This document shows positions 1 to 8,990 of a stretch of 64,000 nt of DNA, one piece after another. Numbering within the stretch: position 1 is the stretch's first letter; the number at the start of each line of letters is the position of its first letter. The position numbers and the translations under genes are program-made. The notes under the pieces were generated by a model that was not told where the DNA came from, searched no databases, and saw only the letters and a list, made by a program, of their open reading frames with translations. Origin of the DNA: Ornithinibacillus contaminans (GTDB lineage Bacteria; Bacillota; Bacilli; Bacillales; Amphibacillaceae); assembly GCF_001038425.2 (NCBI RefSeq), contig NZ_LDPV02000036.1, forward strand, positions 122,724 through 186,723. Reading direction: 5' to 3'.

Positions 1-1221
1 TACATAAGCAAGGAACTGGCCACAAATCAGTCCATCTAAGATGCGATGATCTAAAGATAGACATAAATTCACCATATCACGTGCTGCAAACATATTATCA
101 ATAATGACCGGTCTTTTGACAATAGATTCAACCTGTAGAATCGCAGCCTGCGGATAGTTAATGACGCCCATTGAATGAACAGAACCGAAGGAACCCGTAT
201 TATTCACTGTAAAGGTCCCACCCTGCATATCATTCGCAGTAAGCTTATTCGAACGGGCTTTTTGGGCAAGTTCATGGATCTCCCTTGCTATACCTTTTAT
301 GCTTTTTTCATCCGCATTCTTAATGACTGGAACAAATAACTCTTGATCTTTGGCAACAGCAATTGAAAGGTTAATATCTTTACGTTGAATAATTTTATCC
401 CCCGCCCACATACTATTGAGCTGTGGGAATTTCTTTAAGCCCTGTGCAACTGCCTTCACAAAGAATGCAAAGTATGTCAAGTTATAACCTTCATTTTGTT
501 TAAATTCCGTCTTAATCTTATTTCGATAATTTACTAAATTGGTTACATCTACTTCAACAGTCATCCATGCATGTGGTATTTCCGTCTTCGATCGCACCAT
601 ATTTTGTGCAATTACTTTACGAACACCTGCTACAGGTATCTCTATATCGCCAGCTTGTGTTGGTTGCGTAGAGGATACAGAAGTATTTGGTTGGCTTGGT
701 TTTGTTGATTCCAAGCTTGCAGCAGATATCGGGAGATTTGGTGTAGTAGAAGCACTGCCACTTGCTAGTACCTTCTCTATATCTTTTCTAGTAATTCTTC
801 CGCCACGTCCACTTCCGTTAATCTGCGCTAAATCTACATCATTTTCCTGTGCCAATCGTAACACAGCAGGTGAATAACGCTGCTTCATCTTTTTCTCACC
901 TGTTGTTATTTGATTAGTTGTCTCAGGATTTTCAATTTCACCCATCGATTCATTCTCTGGATTAGTCGGCGAGTCGGTGGAGTCAGTTTCTATATGGCAA
1001 ATAAGCTCGCCCACAGAGACTGTATCTCCTTCTTGTACAGAAAGCTCTTTTATCGTACCTGTAAATGAAGAAGGTACCTCAGCATTTACTTTGTCGGTCA
1101 TGACCTCAGCTATCGGATCATATTTGTTAACCTGGTCACCTACTTTGACTAGCCAACTACTAATCGTTCCTTCTGTTACACTTTCACCTAGCTGAGGCAT
1201 CGTAATTTTTTCAATAGCCAT
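1..1221 (-). CDS. bkdB: Branched-chain 2-oxo acid dehydrogenase E2 (lipoamide acyltransferase), partial
   Basis: E2 core of the branched-chain keto-acid dehydrogenase complex; it passes the acyl group from E1 through a swinging lipoyl arm to CoA in the cytoplasm. Visible in order are a lipoyl domain (about residues 1-78, lipoylated Lys44 in TDKVN), a Ser/Thr/Pro-rich linker, a peripheral-subunit binding domain (about 115-151) and the catalytic domain. The HxxxDG active site shows as H392 and D396. The gene leaves the window after codon 407, so only a short C-terminal piece is missing. Start ATG 1221 is 9 nt after AGGAGG. It lies 20 nt after bkdAB and is last of the visible operon. Assignment to bkd rather than pyruvate dehydrogenase rests on the neighbours bcd and lpdV. 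Confidence 0.93.
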   Translation of the reverse strand, partial: MAIEKITMPQLGESVTEGTISSWLVKVGDQVNKYDPIAEVMTDKVNAEVPSSFTGTIKELSVQEGDTVSVGELICHIETDSTDSPTNPENESMGEIENPETTNQITTGEKKMKQRYSPAVLRLAQENDVDLAQINGSGRGGRITRKDIEKVLASGSASTTPNLPISAASLESTKPSQPNTSVSSTQPTQAGDIEIPVAGVRKVIAQNMVRSKTEIPHAWMTVEVDVTNLVNYRNKIKTEFKQNEGYNLTYFAFFVKAVAQGLKKFPQLNSMWAGDKIIQRKDINLSIAVAKDQELFVPVIKNADEKSIKGIAREIHELAQKARSNKLTANDMQGGTFTVNNTGSFGSVHSMGVINYPQAAILQVESIVKRPVIIDNMFAARDMVNLCLSLDHRILDGLICGQFLAYV

Positions 1222-1241
1222 TTAAGATTACCTCCTATCGT

Positions 1242-2225
1242 CTAAAATGCAGCTAAATCACGCATTGCTTGTTCAATTTTATCTGGGTTCATCATAAAGA
1301 ATTTCTCCATGGTTGGTGCATAAGGCATTGCGGGAACATCCGGTCCGGCAAGTCGTTGAACAGGAGCATCTAAGTCAAACAAACAGTTCTCTGCAATGAT
1401 AGCCGCTACTTCACTAATGATACTTCCTTCTTTTGTATCCTCTGTTACTAAAAGCACTTTACCAGTCTTTTTAGCTGCCTCAATAATCGCCTCTTTATCC
1501 AATGGGTATACTGTACGCAAATCTAGAATATGGGCATCGATTCCTTCATCTGCTAACTTCTCAGCAGCTTGAAGCGCAAAATGTACACAAAGACCATACG
1601 TAATAATCGTTATATCTGAACCTTCACGTTTTACATCTGCTTTTCCGATTGGAAGGACATAATCTTCTTCAGGTACTTCTCCTTTTAACAAGCGATACGC
1701 ACGCTTATGCTCAAAGAATAACACGGGATCATTGTCCCTGATCGCTGCTTTTAATAGCCCTTTTGCTTCGTACGGAGTGGAAGGCATGACAATTTTAAGT
1801 CCTGGCTGATTAGCAAAAATAGCTTCCACTGATTGGGAATGGTACAGAGCACCATGTACCCCTCCACCATACGGAGCTCGAATGGTAATCGGACAATTCC
1901 AATCATTATTGGAACGATAACGGATTTTGGCCGCCTCAGAAATGATTTGATTAACAGCAGGCATAATAAAATCTGCGAATTGCATTTCAGCAATAGGTCG
2001 CATTCCATACATTGCTGCACCAATACCTACACCAGCGATTGCGGATTCAGCAAGCGGTGTATCAAGAACACGATACTCCCCGAATTCATCATATAGTCCA
2101 TCAGTAGCTTTAAATACGCCACCTTTTTTTCCAACGTCTTCTCCTAAAACAAATACTTTTTCATCGCGTTGCATTTCTTCACGCATCGCTGCTGTAATAG
2201 CTTGTATATATGACATTACAGGCAT
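1242..2225 (-). CDS. bkdAB: Branched-chain 2-oxo acid dehydrogenase E1 beta subunit
   Basis: Beta subunit of the thiamine-diphosphate-dependent E1, which decarboxylates the 2-oxo acids of Val, Leu and Ile. The 327-residue length and features are typical: N-terminal pyrimidine-binding domain (LGEDVGKKGGVF near residue 27, then the E-M-Q-F-A-D-F stretch near 100) and a C-terminal transketolase domain (EDTKEGS near 263). A GGGAGG ribosome site precedes ATG 2225. Only 12 nt separate it from bkdAA upstream and 20 nt from bkdB downstream, so the three genes form one transcript. The beta subunits of pyruvate and acetoin dehydrogenases are similar; the adjacent leucine dehydrogenase decides for the branched-chain enzyme. 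Confidence 0.92.
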   Translation of the reverse strand: MPVMSYIQAITAAMREEMQRDEKVFVLGEDVGKKGGVFKATDGLYDEFGEYRVLDTPLAESAIAGVGIGAAMYGMRPIAEMQFADFIMPAVNQIISEAAKIRYRSNNDWNCPITIRAPYGGGVHGALYHSQSVEAIFANQPGLKIVMPSTPYEAKGLLKAAIRDNDPVLFFEHKRAYRLLKGEVPEEDYVLPIGKADVKREGSDITIITYGLCVHFALQAAEKLADEGIDAHILDLRTVYPLDKEAIIEAAKKTGKVLLVTEDTKEGSIISEVAAIIAENCLFDLDAPVQRLAGPDVPAMPYAPTMEKFFMMNPDKIEQAMRDLAAF

Positions 2226-2237
2226 TATTTTCCCTCC

Positions 2238-3230
2238 CTACTCTTCGTACACGAAATCAAGCGCAGATTCCGGTTCAGCATATGGAGCATTTTCTGCATA
2301 ATCCGTTGCTTCATTTACGATTTGGTTTATTTCATCCGTAAGTTCTGCTTCTATTTTATCTGTAAGGATCTCTAAATCCTTTAGGTATGTGGCAAATGTA
2401 AAAATAGAATCCAGCTTCTTCGCTTCATCAACTTCATCACGATTACGATATGATCGGTCATCATCATCACTCGAGTGTGCTGTTAATCGATACGATACTG
2501 CTTCAATTAAAGTAGGTCCTTCCCCATTAATAGCACGTTCGCGAGCTTCTTTTACGACTTTGTAAATTTCTAATGGATCATTTCCATCCACAGTAAATCC
2601 TGGCATCCCATAACCTAAAGCACGGTCCGATACCTTTTGATTTCCTAATTGTTTTTCAACTGGTACAGAGATTGCGTATTTATTATTCTCAACCATTGTA
2701 ATGACAGGTAGCTTATGTACGCCAGCAAAATTTAAACCCTCATGAAAATCACCTTGGTTAGATGAACCTTCACCAAGCGTTACAAAGGATACAAACTCTT
2801 TTTTCTCCATTTTCGCTGCAAGTGCAAATCCAACAGCATGTGGGACTTGGGTTGTTACTGGAGAAGAACCAGTAATAATTCGATTTTCCTTTTGACCAAA
2901 GTGACTTGGCATCTGTCTTCCACCTGAATTAGGATCTTCAGCCTTTGCAAACGCTGAAAGCATTAAGTCCTTAGCAGTCATACCAAATGCTAAAACAACT
3001 CCCATATCACGATAATATGGTGCTACATAATCCTGAGTTCGATCTAATGCAAAAGCCGCTCCTACCTGTGCCGCTTCTTGTCCTTGACAAGAAATAACGA
3101 AAGGAATTTTACCTGCGCGGTTAAGCAACCACATTCTTTCATCAAGCTTTCTTGCAAGAAGCATTGTTTTATACATATCTAGAACTTGTTCATCCGAAAG
3201 TCCTAATGCCTCGTGGCGATTTGTTGACAT
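2238..3230 (-). CDS. bkdAA: Branched-chain 2-oxo acid dehydrogenase E1 alpha subunit
   Basis: Alpha subunit of E1, which binds thiamine diphosphate and Mg. The cofactor motif starts as GEGSSNQG at residues 153-160 and ends at the NN of ENNKYAIS (about 181-188). The loop HSSDDDDRSYR near 260 corresponds to the regulatory or phosphorylation loop of this family. Length is 330 residues, usual for the family. The ribosome site GAGGGAGG lies 8 nt before ATG 3230. It follows lpdV by 36 nt and precedes bkdAB by 12 nt. No frameshift or missing active residue is seen. Confidence 0.93.
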   Translation of the reverse strand: MSTNRHEALGLSDEQVLDMYKTMLLARKLDERMWLLNRAGKIPFVISCQGQEAAQVGAAFALDRTQDYVAPYYRDMGVVLAFGMTAKDLMLSAFAKAEDPNSGGRQMPSHFGQKENRIITGSSPVTTQVPHAVGFALAAKMEKKEFVSFVTLGEGSSNQGDFHEGLNFAGVHKLPVITMVENNKYAISVPVEKQLGNQKVSDRALGYGMPGFTVDGNDPLEIYKVVKEARERAINGEGPTLIEAVSYRLTAHSSDDDDRSYRNRDEVDEAKKLDSIFTFATYLKDLEILTDKIEAELTDEINQIVNEATDYAENAPYAEPESALDFVYEE

Positions 3231-3266
3231 TATAGTCCCTCCCTCATAAATTTCAATAAACCGATG

Positions 3267-4688
3267 TTAACCATGTATTTGCAAGCCATCTACTGCAAGT
3301 GCTGCTTCCCCAACTATTTCCGATAAGGTTGGGTGTGGGTGAATCGTATGAGCAATTTCCCAAGGAGTAGCATCTAATACTTTAGCAAGGGCAGCCTCTG
3401 AAATCATATCCGTCACATGCGGTCCTACCATATGAACACCAAGTAAATCTTCAGTTTCCTCATTCATAATGACCTTTACAAATCCTTCAGTTTCTCCGTA
3501 AACTAAAGCTTTACCAATGGCTTTAAAGGGAAACTTTCCTACTTTAATTGCATAACCCTTTTCTTTTGCTTGTTTTTCTGTCAGTCCCACACTAGCAACC
3601 TCTGGATTAGAATAAATACAAGCCGGAACATGGTTATAGTTAATTGGATCTGGGTTTTGACCATTCATATGCTCAACTGCAATGATACCTTCATGTGAAG
3701 CCACATGTGCTAATTGCATACCACCAATCACGTCACCAATGGCATAAATATGAGCTTCTTTCGTCTGATAAAATTCATTCGTTTTTATAGTGCCATTCTC
3801 CACTTGAATATCGGTATTTTCTAACCCTATATTCGAAGTATTTGCTTTGCGTCCAACAGATACTAAAATCTTTTCGGCAGAATACGTTTGATTCTTTCCA
3901 GCGATGTCCGCCTCAATTGTTACCCCTTGATTCTTAACCACAGAATCAGGTAATACTTTTGCACCTGTTACGATGTTTATTCCCTTTTTCTTTAATTGCT
4001 TTTCTACTTCTCTAGCAATTTCCACGTCTTCTGTCGGTAGAATTTGATTGAAATATTCTAAAACAGTAACCTCAACACCGAAATCAGCAAGCATAGATGC
4101 CCATTCAATCCCAATGACACCACCACCGATAATAATGATGGAATTAGGCAAACTTTCTAATTGCAATGCTTCATCAGATGTAATGATAGATTCTCCGTCA
4201 ATTTCTAAATTTGCAAGTGTATTTGGTGATGATCCTGTTGCAATTAACACATTCTTCGGAACAAGCATAGTATTTTCATCACCGTTAGCATATTCAATCG
4301 AAATTGTACCGGGTAGTGGTGAAAAAATACTTGGTCCAAGAATTCTTCCATAGCCATTATAAACGCTTATCTTATTTTTTTTCATGAGACCAGAAACACC
4401 ATTATGTAACGTACTAACGATTGTTTCTTTTCTTTGTTGGACTTGGTTGAAATCAAGTTCTATAGACCCCGTGTTCACACCAAACTCACTGGCACTTTGC
4501 GTTTGTCTAAAAACCTCAGCACTTCTAAGCAGTGATTTGGAAGGTATACAACCTCGGTGTAAACAGGTTCCCCCTAATTCAGCCTTTTCTACTATTGCAA
4601 CCTTCATACCAAGTTGTGAGGCACGAATGGCAGCTACATAACCACCAGTTCCGCCTCCAAGCACTACTAAATCAAAATCTTCAGCCAT
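3267..4688 (-). CDS. lpdV: Dihydrolipoyl dehydrogenase (E3) of the bkd complex
   Basis: FAD/NAD flavoprotein that reoxidises the dihydrolipoyl groups of the E2 subunit. The N-terminal dinucleotide fold has GGGTGG at 11-16, and the redox disulfide is C42/C47 in GGTCLHRGC. A second NAD fold (IIGGGVIG near 180), the FAD site (IYAIGDV) and the C-terminal HPHPTLSE dimer motif follow. ATG 4688, after GAGGTG, is preferred over an in-frame GTG 9 nt upstream, giving 473 residues. It is 13 nt after bcd. In B. subtilis a butyrate kinase gene (buk) stands between bcd and lpdV; here the two are adjacent. Confidence 0.93.
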   Translation of the reverse strand: MAEDFDLVVLGGGTGGYVAAIRASQLGMKVAIVEKAELGGTCLHRGCIPSKSLLRSAEVFRQTQSASEFGVNTGSIELDFNQVQQRKETIVSTLHNGVSGLMKKNKISVYNGYGRILGPSIFSPLPGTISIEYANGDENTMLVPKNVLIATGSSPNTLANLEIDGESIITSDEALQLESLPNSIIIIGGGVIGIEWASMLADFGVEVTVLEYFNQILPTEDVEIAREVEKQLKKKGINIVTGAKVLPDSVVKNQGVTIEADIAGKNQTYSAEKILVSVGRKANTSNIGLENTDIQVENGTIKTNEFYQTKEAHIYAIGDVIGGMQLAHVASHEGIIAVEHMNGQNPDPINYNHVPACIYSNPEVASVGLTEKQAKEKGYAIKVGKFPFKAIGKALVYGETEGFVKVIMNEETEDLLGVHMVGPHVTDMISEAALAKVLDATPWEIAHTIHPHPTLSEIVGEAALAVDGLQIHG

Positions 4689-4701
4689 ACGAATCACCTC
4701 A

Positions 4702-5796
4702 CTATCTTCTACTTAATGTATGCAACCCATTTAATAGAAATTGTCCTCTTGATTTTCGAGCGGACTCAATGCGTTCCTCTGCCATTCTATCTGCTGCTAC
4801 ATATGTTGGTATATTATCTCGCTTCGAAATTTCAAACACACGAAGTAAACTATCGTAAATACCTTCTACTTTTTTCATCGCACGTGATTGATTATAACCA
4901 TTTAATTCATCGGCAACATTAATAACACCACCAGCATTAATCAGATAGTCAGGTGCGTATACGATTCCCTTTTCATATAAAATATCGCCATGTTCTTTCG
5001 TTTTTAATTGATTATTTGCCGATCCTGCTATTACTTTTGCCTTAATTCGCGAAATCGTATCATCATTAATCGTTGCACCTAGTGCACACGGTGCATAAAT
5101 ATCACATTCAACATCATAAAAATCGTTAGGATCAACTGCTTTTGCACCAAAGGCTTCAACTGCTCTTTCTGCTGCTGCTTTGTTAATGTCCGTTACGATT
5201 AATTTTGCTCCTTCTTTATGTAGATACTCACATAAATCATATGCAACATTACCAACACCTTGTACCGCTACTGTTTTCCCTTCCAAAGAATCATCACCGA
5301 AGGCTTCTAGTGCAGTAGCTTTCATACCTTTATACACACCATAGGCTGTAACAGGAGATGGATTTCCTGATGAACCAAATTCAGGTGAAATACCTGTTAC
5401 AAAATCCGTTTCCATATGGATGATATCCATATCCTCCACAGTTGTTCCTACATCCTCAGCAGTTATGTATCTACCGTTTAAACTTTGTATATATCTTCCG
5501 AATGCACGGAATAATTCTGGGTTTTTATCTTTTCTTGGATCACCGATAATTACGGTTTTTCCACCACCTAAATTTAATCCCGCAGCAGCATTTTTATACG
5601 TCATACCTCTAGCTAAACGCATGGCATCAATTATCGCTTCTTCCTCTGATTCGTAAGTCCACATTCTTGTTCCTCCAAGTGCTGGACCTAACGTCGTGTC
5701 ATGAATTGCAATAATTGCCTTCAACCCAGAATTCTTATCTTGGCAGAACACAATCTGCTCATAATCATAGACTTCCATATTTTTAAATATTTCCAT
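4702..5796 (-). CDS. bcd: Leucine dehydrogenase
   Basis: NAD-dependent branched-chain amino acid dehydrogenase: reversible oxidative deamination of Leu, Val and Ile to the 2-oxo acids that feed the E1/E2/E3 genes downstream. The Glu/Leu/Phe/Val dehydrogenase signature ([15 protein letters not shown], catalytic Lys near residue 80) and the NAD-binding GVGNVA motif near 180 are present. ATG 5796 follows GGAGGAGG by 7 nt and gives 364 residues, the normal length; an in-frame ATG 30 nt upstream lacks a ribosome site. First gene of the operon, with a promoter and cre-like site in the 370 bp upstream. The usual ptb and buk neighbours are absent. Confidence 0.94.
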   Translation of the reverse strand: MEIFKNMEVYDYEQIVFCQDKNSGLKAIIAIHDTTLGPALGGTRMWTYESEEEAIIDAMRLARGMTYKNAAAGLNLGGGKTVIIGDPRKDKNPELFRAFGRYIQSLNGRYITAEDVGTTVEDMDIIHMETDFVTGISPEFGSSGNPSPVTAYGVYKGMKATALEAFGDDSLEGKTVAVQGVGNVAYDLCEYLHKEGAKLIVTDINKAAAERAVEAFGAKAVDPNDFYDVECDIYAPCALGATINDDTISRIKAKVIAGSANNQLKTKEHGDILYEKGIVYAPDYLINAGGVINVADELNGYNQSRAMKKVEGIYDSLLRVFEISKRDNIPTYVAADRMAEERIESARKSRGQFLLNGLHTLSRR

Positions 5797-5928
5797 AGCG
5801 TTTTCCTCCTCCATAGTAAATACCACTTATATAATAAACTCTTACTATATGAAGCTTGAGCTATTAGTGAGTGCAAAACAAGCTTTAGCTGACGCTAAGT
5901 TATCTTCTATTTTAACACTACATTCCCT

Positions 5929-5973
5929 ATTATAATACAAAAACGCCGTTAAAAGGAAATGTAAGCGCTTTAA
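5929..5973 (-). promoter_or_regulatory. bcd-bkd promoter region with cre-like site
   Basis: On the minus strand, TTAAAGCGCTTACA (5960-5973) differs from the CcpA cre consensus TGWAANCGNTNWCA at one position. It lies just upstream of a -10-like TATAAT (5929-5934) that has only a weak -35 (TTCCTT, 18 bp spacing). No -24/-12 SigL-type element was recognised, although the B. subtilis bkd operon uses SigL. The rest of the 5797-6164 spacer is AT-rich with no gene. Carbon catabolite repression of amino acid breakdown is plausible but inferred. Confidence 0.5.
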
Positions 5974-6164
5974 TTTTGGTTTAAATAAAAAATATTTTTT
6001 AAATATTAAAAAATATTGCGGTTTAAATGTTAAATAAGGCTAGTAGTTTCAATCACATTACATTATTATCATACGTTATCACATACAGATTGGCAAATTA
6101 AAAATTTCATCTATTTTTTATCTTTTGATATACTTATGAAAGTTACCACAAAAAGGAGAAAGTT

Positions 6165-6398
6165 ATGAAAAGAATAGTTGCAGCACTAAGTCTATTTCTA
6201 CCAGGGATTATCGCCGCAATCGGGATTAAGCTGATGCGTGACACATTATTTGATGAGTTTCACCCTATTTTTGTCCATACCGGCATTCAATTTTCAATTG
6301 GTCTTCTATTATTTATTGCTGGCTTAGCTTTTTTGGCTGGTTTTATTGTCTATCGTGACAGAAAACGTCAGGCACAGAAAAAACAACATACTAATTAA
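6165..6398 (+). CDS. yqzF: DUF2627 small membrane protein (YqzF-like)
   Basis: 77-residue protein with two predicted membrane helices (about residues 4-22 and 38-63) and a basic tail (YRDRKRQAQKK). It resembles the DUF2627 family found next to bkd genes in Bacillaceae; function unknown. The ribosome site AAAGGAGA stands before ATG 6165. It is transcribed divergently from bcd and ends 33 nt before the aspartokinase gene, so the two may be cotranscribed. The name rests on position and general appearance; confidence that it is a real gene is higher than confidence in the family name. Confidence 0.72.
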   Translation: MKRIVAALSLFLPGIIAAIGIKLMRDTLFDEFHPIFVHTGIQFSIGLLLFIAGLAFLAGFIVYRDRKRQAQKKQHTN

Positions 6399-6431
6399 AC
6401 GAAATTCATCTAACAACGGGGAGTTGGGAAT

Positions 6432-7784
6432 ATGAAAGTAGCAAAATTCGGGGGCAGTTCTGTTGCAAATGCAACGCAAATAAAAAAAGTATGTTCCATC
6501 ATTAAAGAGGACATAGAGCGAAAGTTTGTCGTTGTTTCCGCTCCTGGGAAACGCTATAAGGAAGATACTAAAATGACCGATTTGCTCATAAAGCTTGGGG
6601 AAGCTTATTACGATAATGCTGATTATGAAATCATTTTATATCAAATAGTAGAACGATTTAAAGAGATTATTCAGGAACTTGCTTTACCGAACAGCTTACT
6701 AGAAGAAATTCAGCAAACCCTTCTGAATGTACTTCACCAAAAGGAAAATGATGCAATCAAAATGGACGCACTTAAGTCAATTGGTGAGGATAGCTCAGCT
6801 AAAATTGTAAGTGCATATTTAACAAATCTAGGTCTACATGCACGCTATATGAATCCAAGAGATGCTGGTATTCTGGTTTCCGATGAACCAGGAAATGCAC
6901 AAATCTTACCTGAAAGCTTTGAAAACTTGTTCTTGTTGCGAAATACGGATGAAATAATTGTTATACCTGGATTTTTTGGCTATACGAATGATGGAAAGCT
7001 TGTTACGTTTTCTCGTGGTGGTTCCGATATTACCGGGTCAATTGTAGCTGCTGGAATTCGAGCTGATCTATATGAAAATTTCACTGATGTAGATTCTGTA
7101 TATACAGTGAATCCTTCTATTGTCGACCATCCGAAAGAAATACGAACCCTAACCTATAAAGAAATGCGGGAATTATCGTATGCCGGCTTTTCAGTATTCC
7201 ATGATGAAGCATTAATACCAGCGTTTAAACAACGGATTCCAGTAGCAGTAAAGAATACAAATAATCCACATCTACCAGGTACATATATCATCGCTCAAAA
7301 AGAAGAAAAGGATAAGTGTGTTGTTGGAATTGCTAGTGATACAGGCTTTAGCACATTATATGTTAGTAAATATTTAATGAACCGGGAACTTGGTTTTGGT
7401 CGAAAATTATTGGAAATTTTAGAGGATGAAGCAATTTCGTTTGAACATGTCCCTTCTGGTATTGACGATTTATCCGTCATTATTCGCGAAAGACAATTCA
7501 CCCCTGAAAAAGAGGTAAAAGTCATTAACCGAATAAAACAAGAACTACATCCTGATACCGTGACACTTCAACATGGTTTAGCTTTAATTATGATTGTTGG
7601 AGAAGGAATGATGAATACGATTGGCATTGCCCAAAAAGCAACCTCTGCCCTTACTGCTGCGAATGTGAACATAAAAATGATTAATCAAGGATCATCCGAT
7701 GTATCCATGATGTTTGGCATTGACGCAAATGATTTAAACCAAGCAATACAATCATTGTATGGTATTTTTTTTGAAGAAAAGTAA
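6432..7784 (+). CDS. Aspartate kinase (monofunctional, YclM type)
   Basis: Phosphorylates aspartate, the first step to Lys, Thr, Met and diaminopimelate. The N-terminal kinase motif VAKFGGSSVAN (residues 3-13) and the SRGGSDITG motif near 196 are clear. The C-terminal third holds two ACT-like regulatory segments (one near 295-360, one near 380-445, GLALIMIVGEGM). At 450 residues it is as long as the single-chain type III enzymes (B. subtilis YclM) and lacks the internal start typical of the LysC alpha/beta type. No lysine riboswitch is visible upstream; only 33 nt separate it from the preceding gene. A bidirectional terminator follows. Confidence 0.9.
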   Translation: MKVAKFGGSSVANATQIKKVCSIIKEDIERKFVVVSAPGKRYKEDTKMTDLLIKLGEAYYDNADYEIILYQIVERFKEIIQELALPNSLLEEIQQTLLNVLHQKENDAIKMDALKSIGEDSSAKIVSAYLTNLGLHARYMNPRDAGILVSDEPGNAQILPESFENLFLLRNTDEIIVIPGFFGYTNDGKLVTFSRGGSDITGSIVAAGIRADLYENFTDVDSVYTVNPSIVDHPKEIRTLTYKEMRELSYAGFSVFHDEALIPAFKQRIPVAVKNTNNPHLPGTYIIAQKEEKDKCVVGIASDTGFSTLYVSKYLMNRELGFGRKLLEILEDEAISFEHVPSGIDDLSVIIRERQFTPEKEVKVINRIKQELHPDTVTLQHGLALIMIVGEGMMNTIGIAQKATSALTAANVNIKMINQGSSDVSMMFGIDANDLNQAIQSLYGIFFEEK

Positions 7785-7795
7785 ATAATAAAACT

Positions 7796-7832
7796 AAAAA
7801 AAATTACTGTACCAATGTACAGTAATTTTTTT
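7796..7832. terminator. Bidirectional terminator between aspartokinase and spo0A
   Basis: Stem ACTGTAC / GTACAGT (7806-7812 with 7817-7823), extended by A-run and T-run flanks on both sides, sits between two convergent genes and can end transcription from both strands. Confidence 0.85.
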
Positions 7833-7837
7833 ATGGA

Positions 7838-8620
7838 TTAGCTCGCTTTATGCTCCAGGCGGAGACGATCAGCAACCATCGCAATAAACTCTGAATTAGT
7901 CGGCTTTGCCTTTGAAATACTAACAGTATATCCAAATAATGCGGATATCGAATCAATATTCCCTCTACTCCATGCCACTTCAATTGCATGACGAATCGCA
8001 CGCTCAACTCTAGAAGAGGTTGTATTGAATTTCTTAGCAATATCAGGATACAGTACTTTAGTAATTGACCCTAATAATTCAATATCATTATAAACCATTG
8101 TAATTGCTTCTCGTAAATACATATAACCTTTTATATGAGCTGGCACACCAATCTCATGAATGATATTAGTAATGCTCGCTTCTAAATCCTTTTTCTTTCT
8201 TTCCTTTTTAATTCCATTATTAGTCCGGTTTGATAACACCATTCGCCCATTTACTTGGCGTATTTGATCAGCTAAATGTTCTAAATCAAATGGCTTCAAG
8301 ATAAAGTAAGACGCACCTAAATCAACCGCTTTTTTCATAACTTCTTCTTGTCCAAAAGCAGTTAGCATAATAACATTTGGATCGTTATTTGCTTTGCCTT
8401 TTTCACGTAACATGTTCAAAACAGCTAAACCGTCAACATGTGGCATAATGATGTCTAAAATTAGTACATCAGGCTTCTTCTCTTCAACTAAATTCAGACA
8501 ATCTCTCCCATTGTATGCCGTTCCAACAACTTCTATGTCGTCCTGCTCCTCAAAAAATTCTTCCATTAAATGTATTAAATCTCGATTGTCATCCACTAAA
8601 CATACGGATATTTTATCCAT
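7838..8620 (-). CDS. spo0A: Stage 0 sporulation response regulator Spo0A
   Basis: Master transcription factor for entry into sporulation, activated by the phosphorelay. The receiver domain (about 1-122) has the acidic pair D10/D11, phosphoacceptor D56 in LILDI and the conserved Lys in ILKPFD near 107. The C-terminal DNA-binding domain (about 150-260) has the recognition region around [19 protein letters not shown] 8620 lies 8 nt after AAAGGAGG, giving 260 residues; the longer reading frame upstream has no ribosome site. It lies downstream of spoIVB as in other Bacillaceae but with its own promoter. Convergent with the aspartokinase gene. Confidence 0.97.
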   Translation of the reverse strand: MDKISVCLVDDNRDLIHLMEEFFEEQDDIEVVGTAYNGRDCLNLVEEKKPDVLILDIIMPHVDGLAVLNMLREKGKANNDPNVIMLTAFGQEEVMKKAVDLGASYFILKPFDLEHLADQIRQVNGRMVLSNRTNNGIKKERKKKDLEASITNIIHEIGVPAHIKGYMYLREAITMVYNDIELLGSITKVLYPDIAKKFNTTSSRVERAIRHAIEVAWSRGNIDSISALFGYTVSISKAKPTNSEFIAMVADRLRLEHKAS

Positions 8621-8664
8621 AAAAAGTTCCTCCTTTAAGGTTATCGGGTAAATGTCCACTCTAT

Positions 8665-8693
8665 GTATTCGACAAAAGTTCGAAATATCCTTC
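8665..8693 (-). promoter_or_regulatory. SigH-type promoter of spo0A with overlapping 0A box
   Basis: On the minus strand GAAGGATAT (8685-8693) matches the SigH -35 RNAGGAWWW. After 11 nt, GTCGAATAC (8665-8673) matches the -10 RNNGAATWW except for the last base. A perfect Spo0A box TGTCGAA (8668-8674) overlaps the -10. This fits the known autoregulated sporulation promoter of spo0A. Start codon is 45 nt downstream. Confidence 0.75.
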
Positions 8694-8798
8694 TTTTAAT
8701 TGAAAAACTTTGTATTTTTTTGATATTACATTAATTTGCTTTATTTTTCTTTTGATTTCGCAGTTATTCGATAATATATGACAATGAAATTATCCTTT

Positions 8799-8805
8799 TG
8801 TCGAA
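8799..8805 (+). promoter_or_regulatory. Second Spo0A (0A) box upstream of spo0A
   Basis: A perfect TGTCGAA on the plus strand, about 125 bp upstream of the promoter-proximal box. Two exact 7-mers in 140 bp upstream of spo0A itself support autoregulation, although single matches are expected by chance elsewhere. Confidence 0.5.
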
Positions 8806-8852
8806 AAATATTTAAATCATTATTTTAGTATCGAATTACTCCTCTATAGTTC

Positions 8853-8985
8853 AAAAAAAAAACAAGGAGCTTGAGACAAAAGTATTGAAGGTAGATAAAT
8901 CTGAACGTTGTGCACGATAAATATACTTAATTAGTGCATAGTTCGTCTTTATACCTACCATTTCACTTATGTTCCATGCTCCTTG
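8853..8985 (-). repeat. Interspersed repeat copy 1, also terminator of spoIVB
   Basis: Element of about 123 bp whose ends pair (CAAGGAGC 8863-8870 with GCTCCTTG 8978-8985) and which, on the minus strand, is followed by a run of Ts (8853-8862). It starts 5 bp after the spoIVB stop codon. It shares CTGAACGTTG..GCACGATA and GTTCGTCTTTATACCT with copy 3 and more weakly with copy 2. It probably ends spoIVB transcription. Confidence 0.7.
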
Positions 8986-8990
8986 CTATG

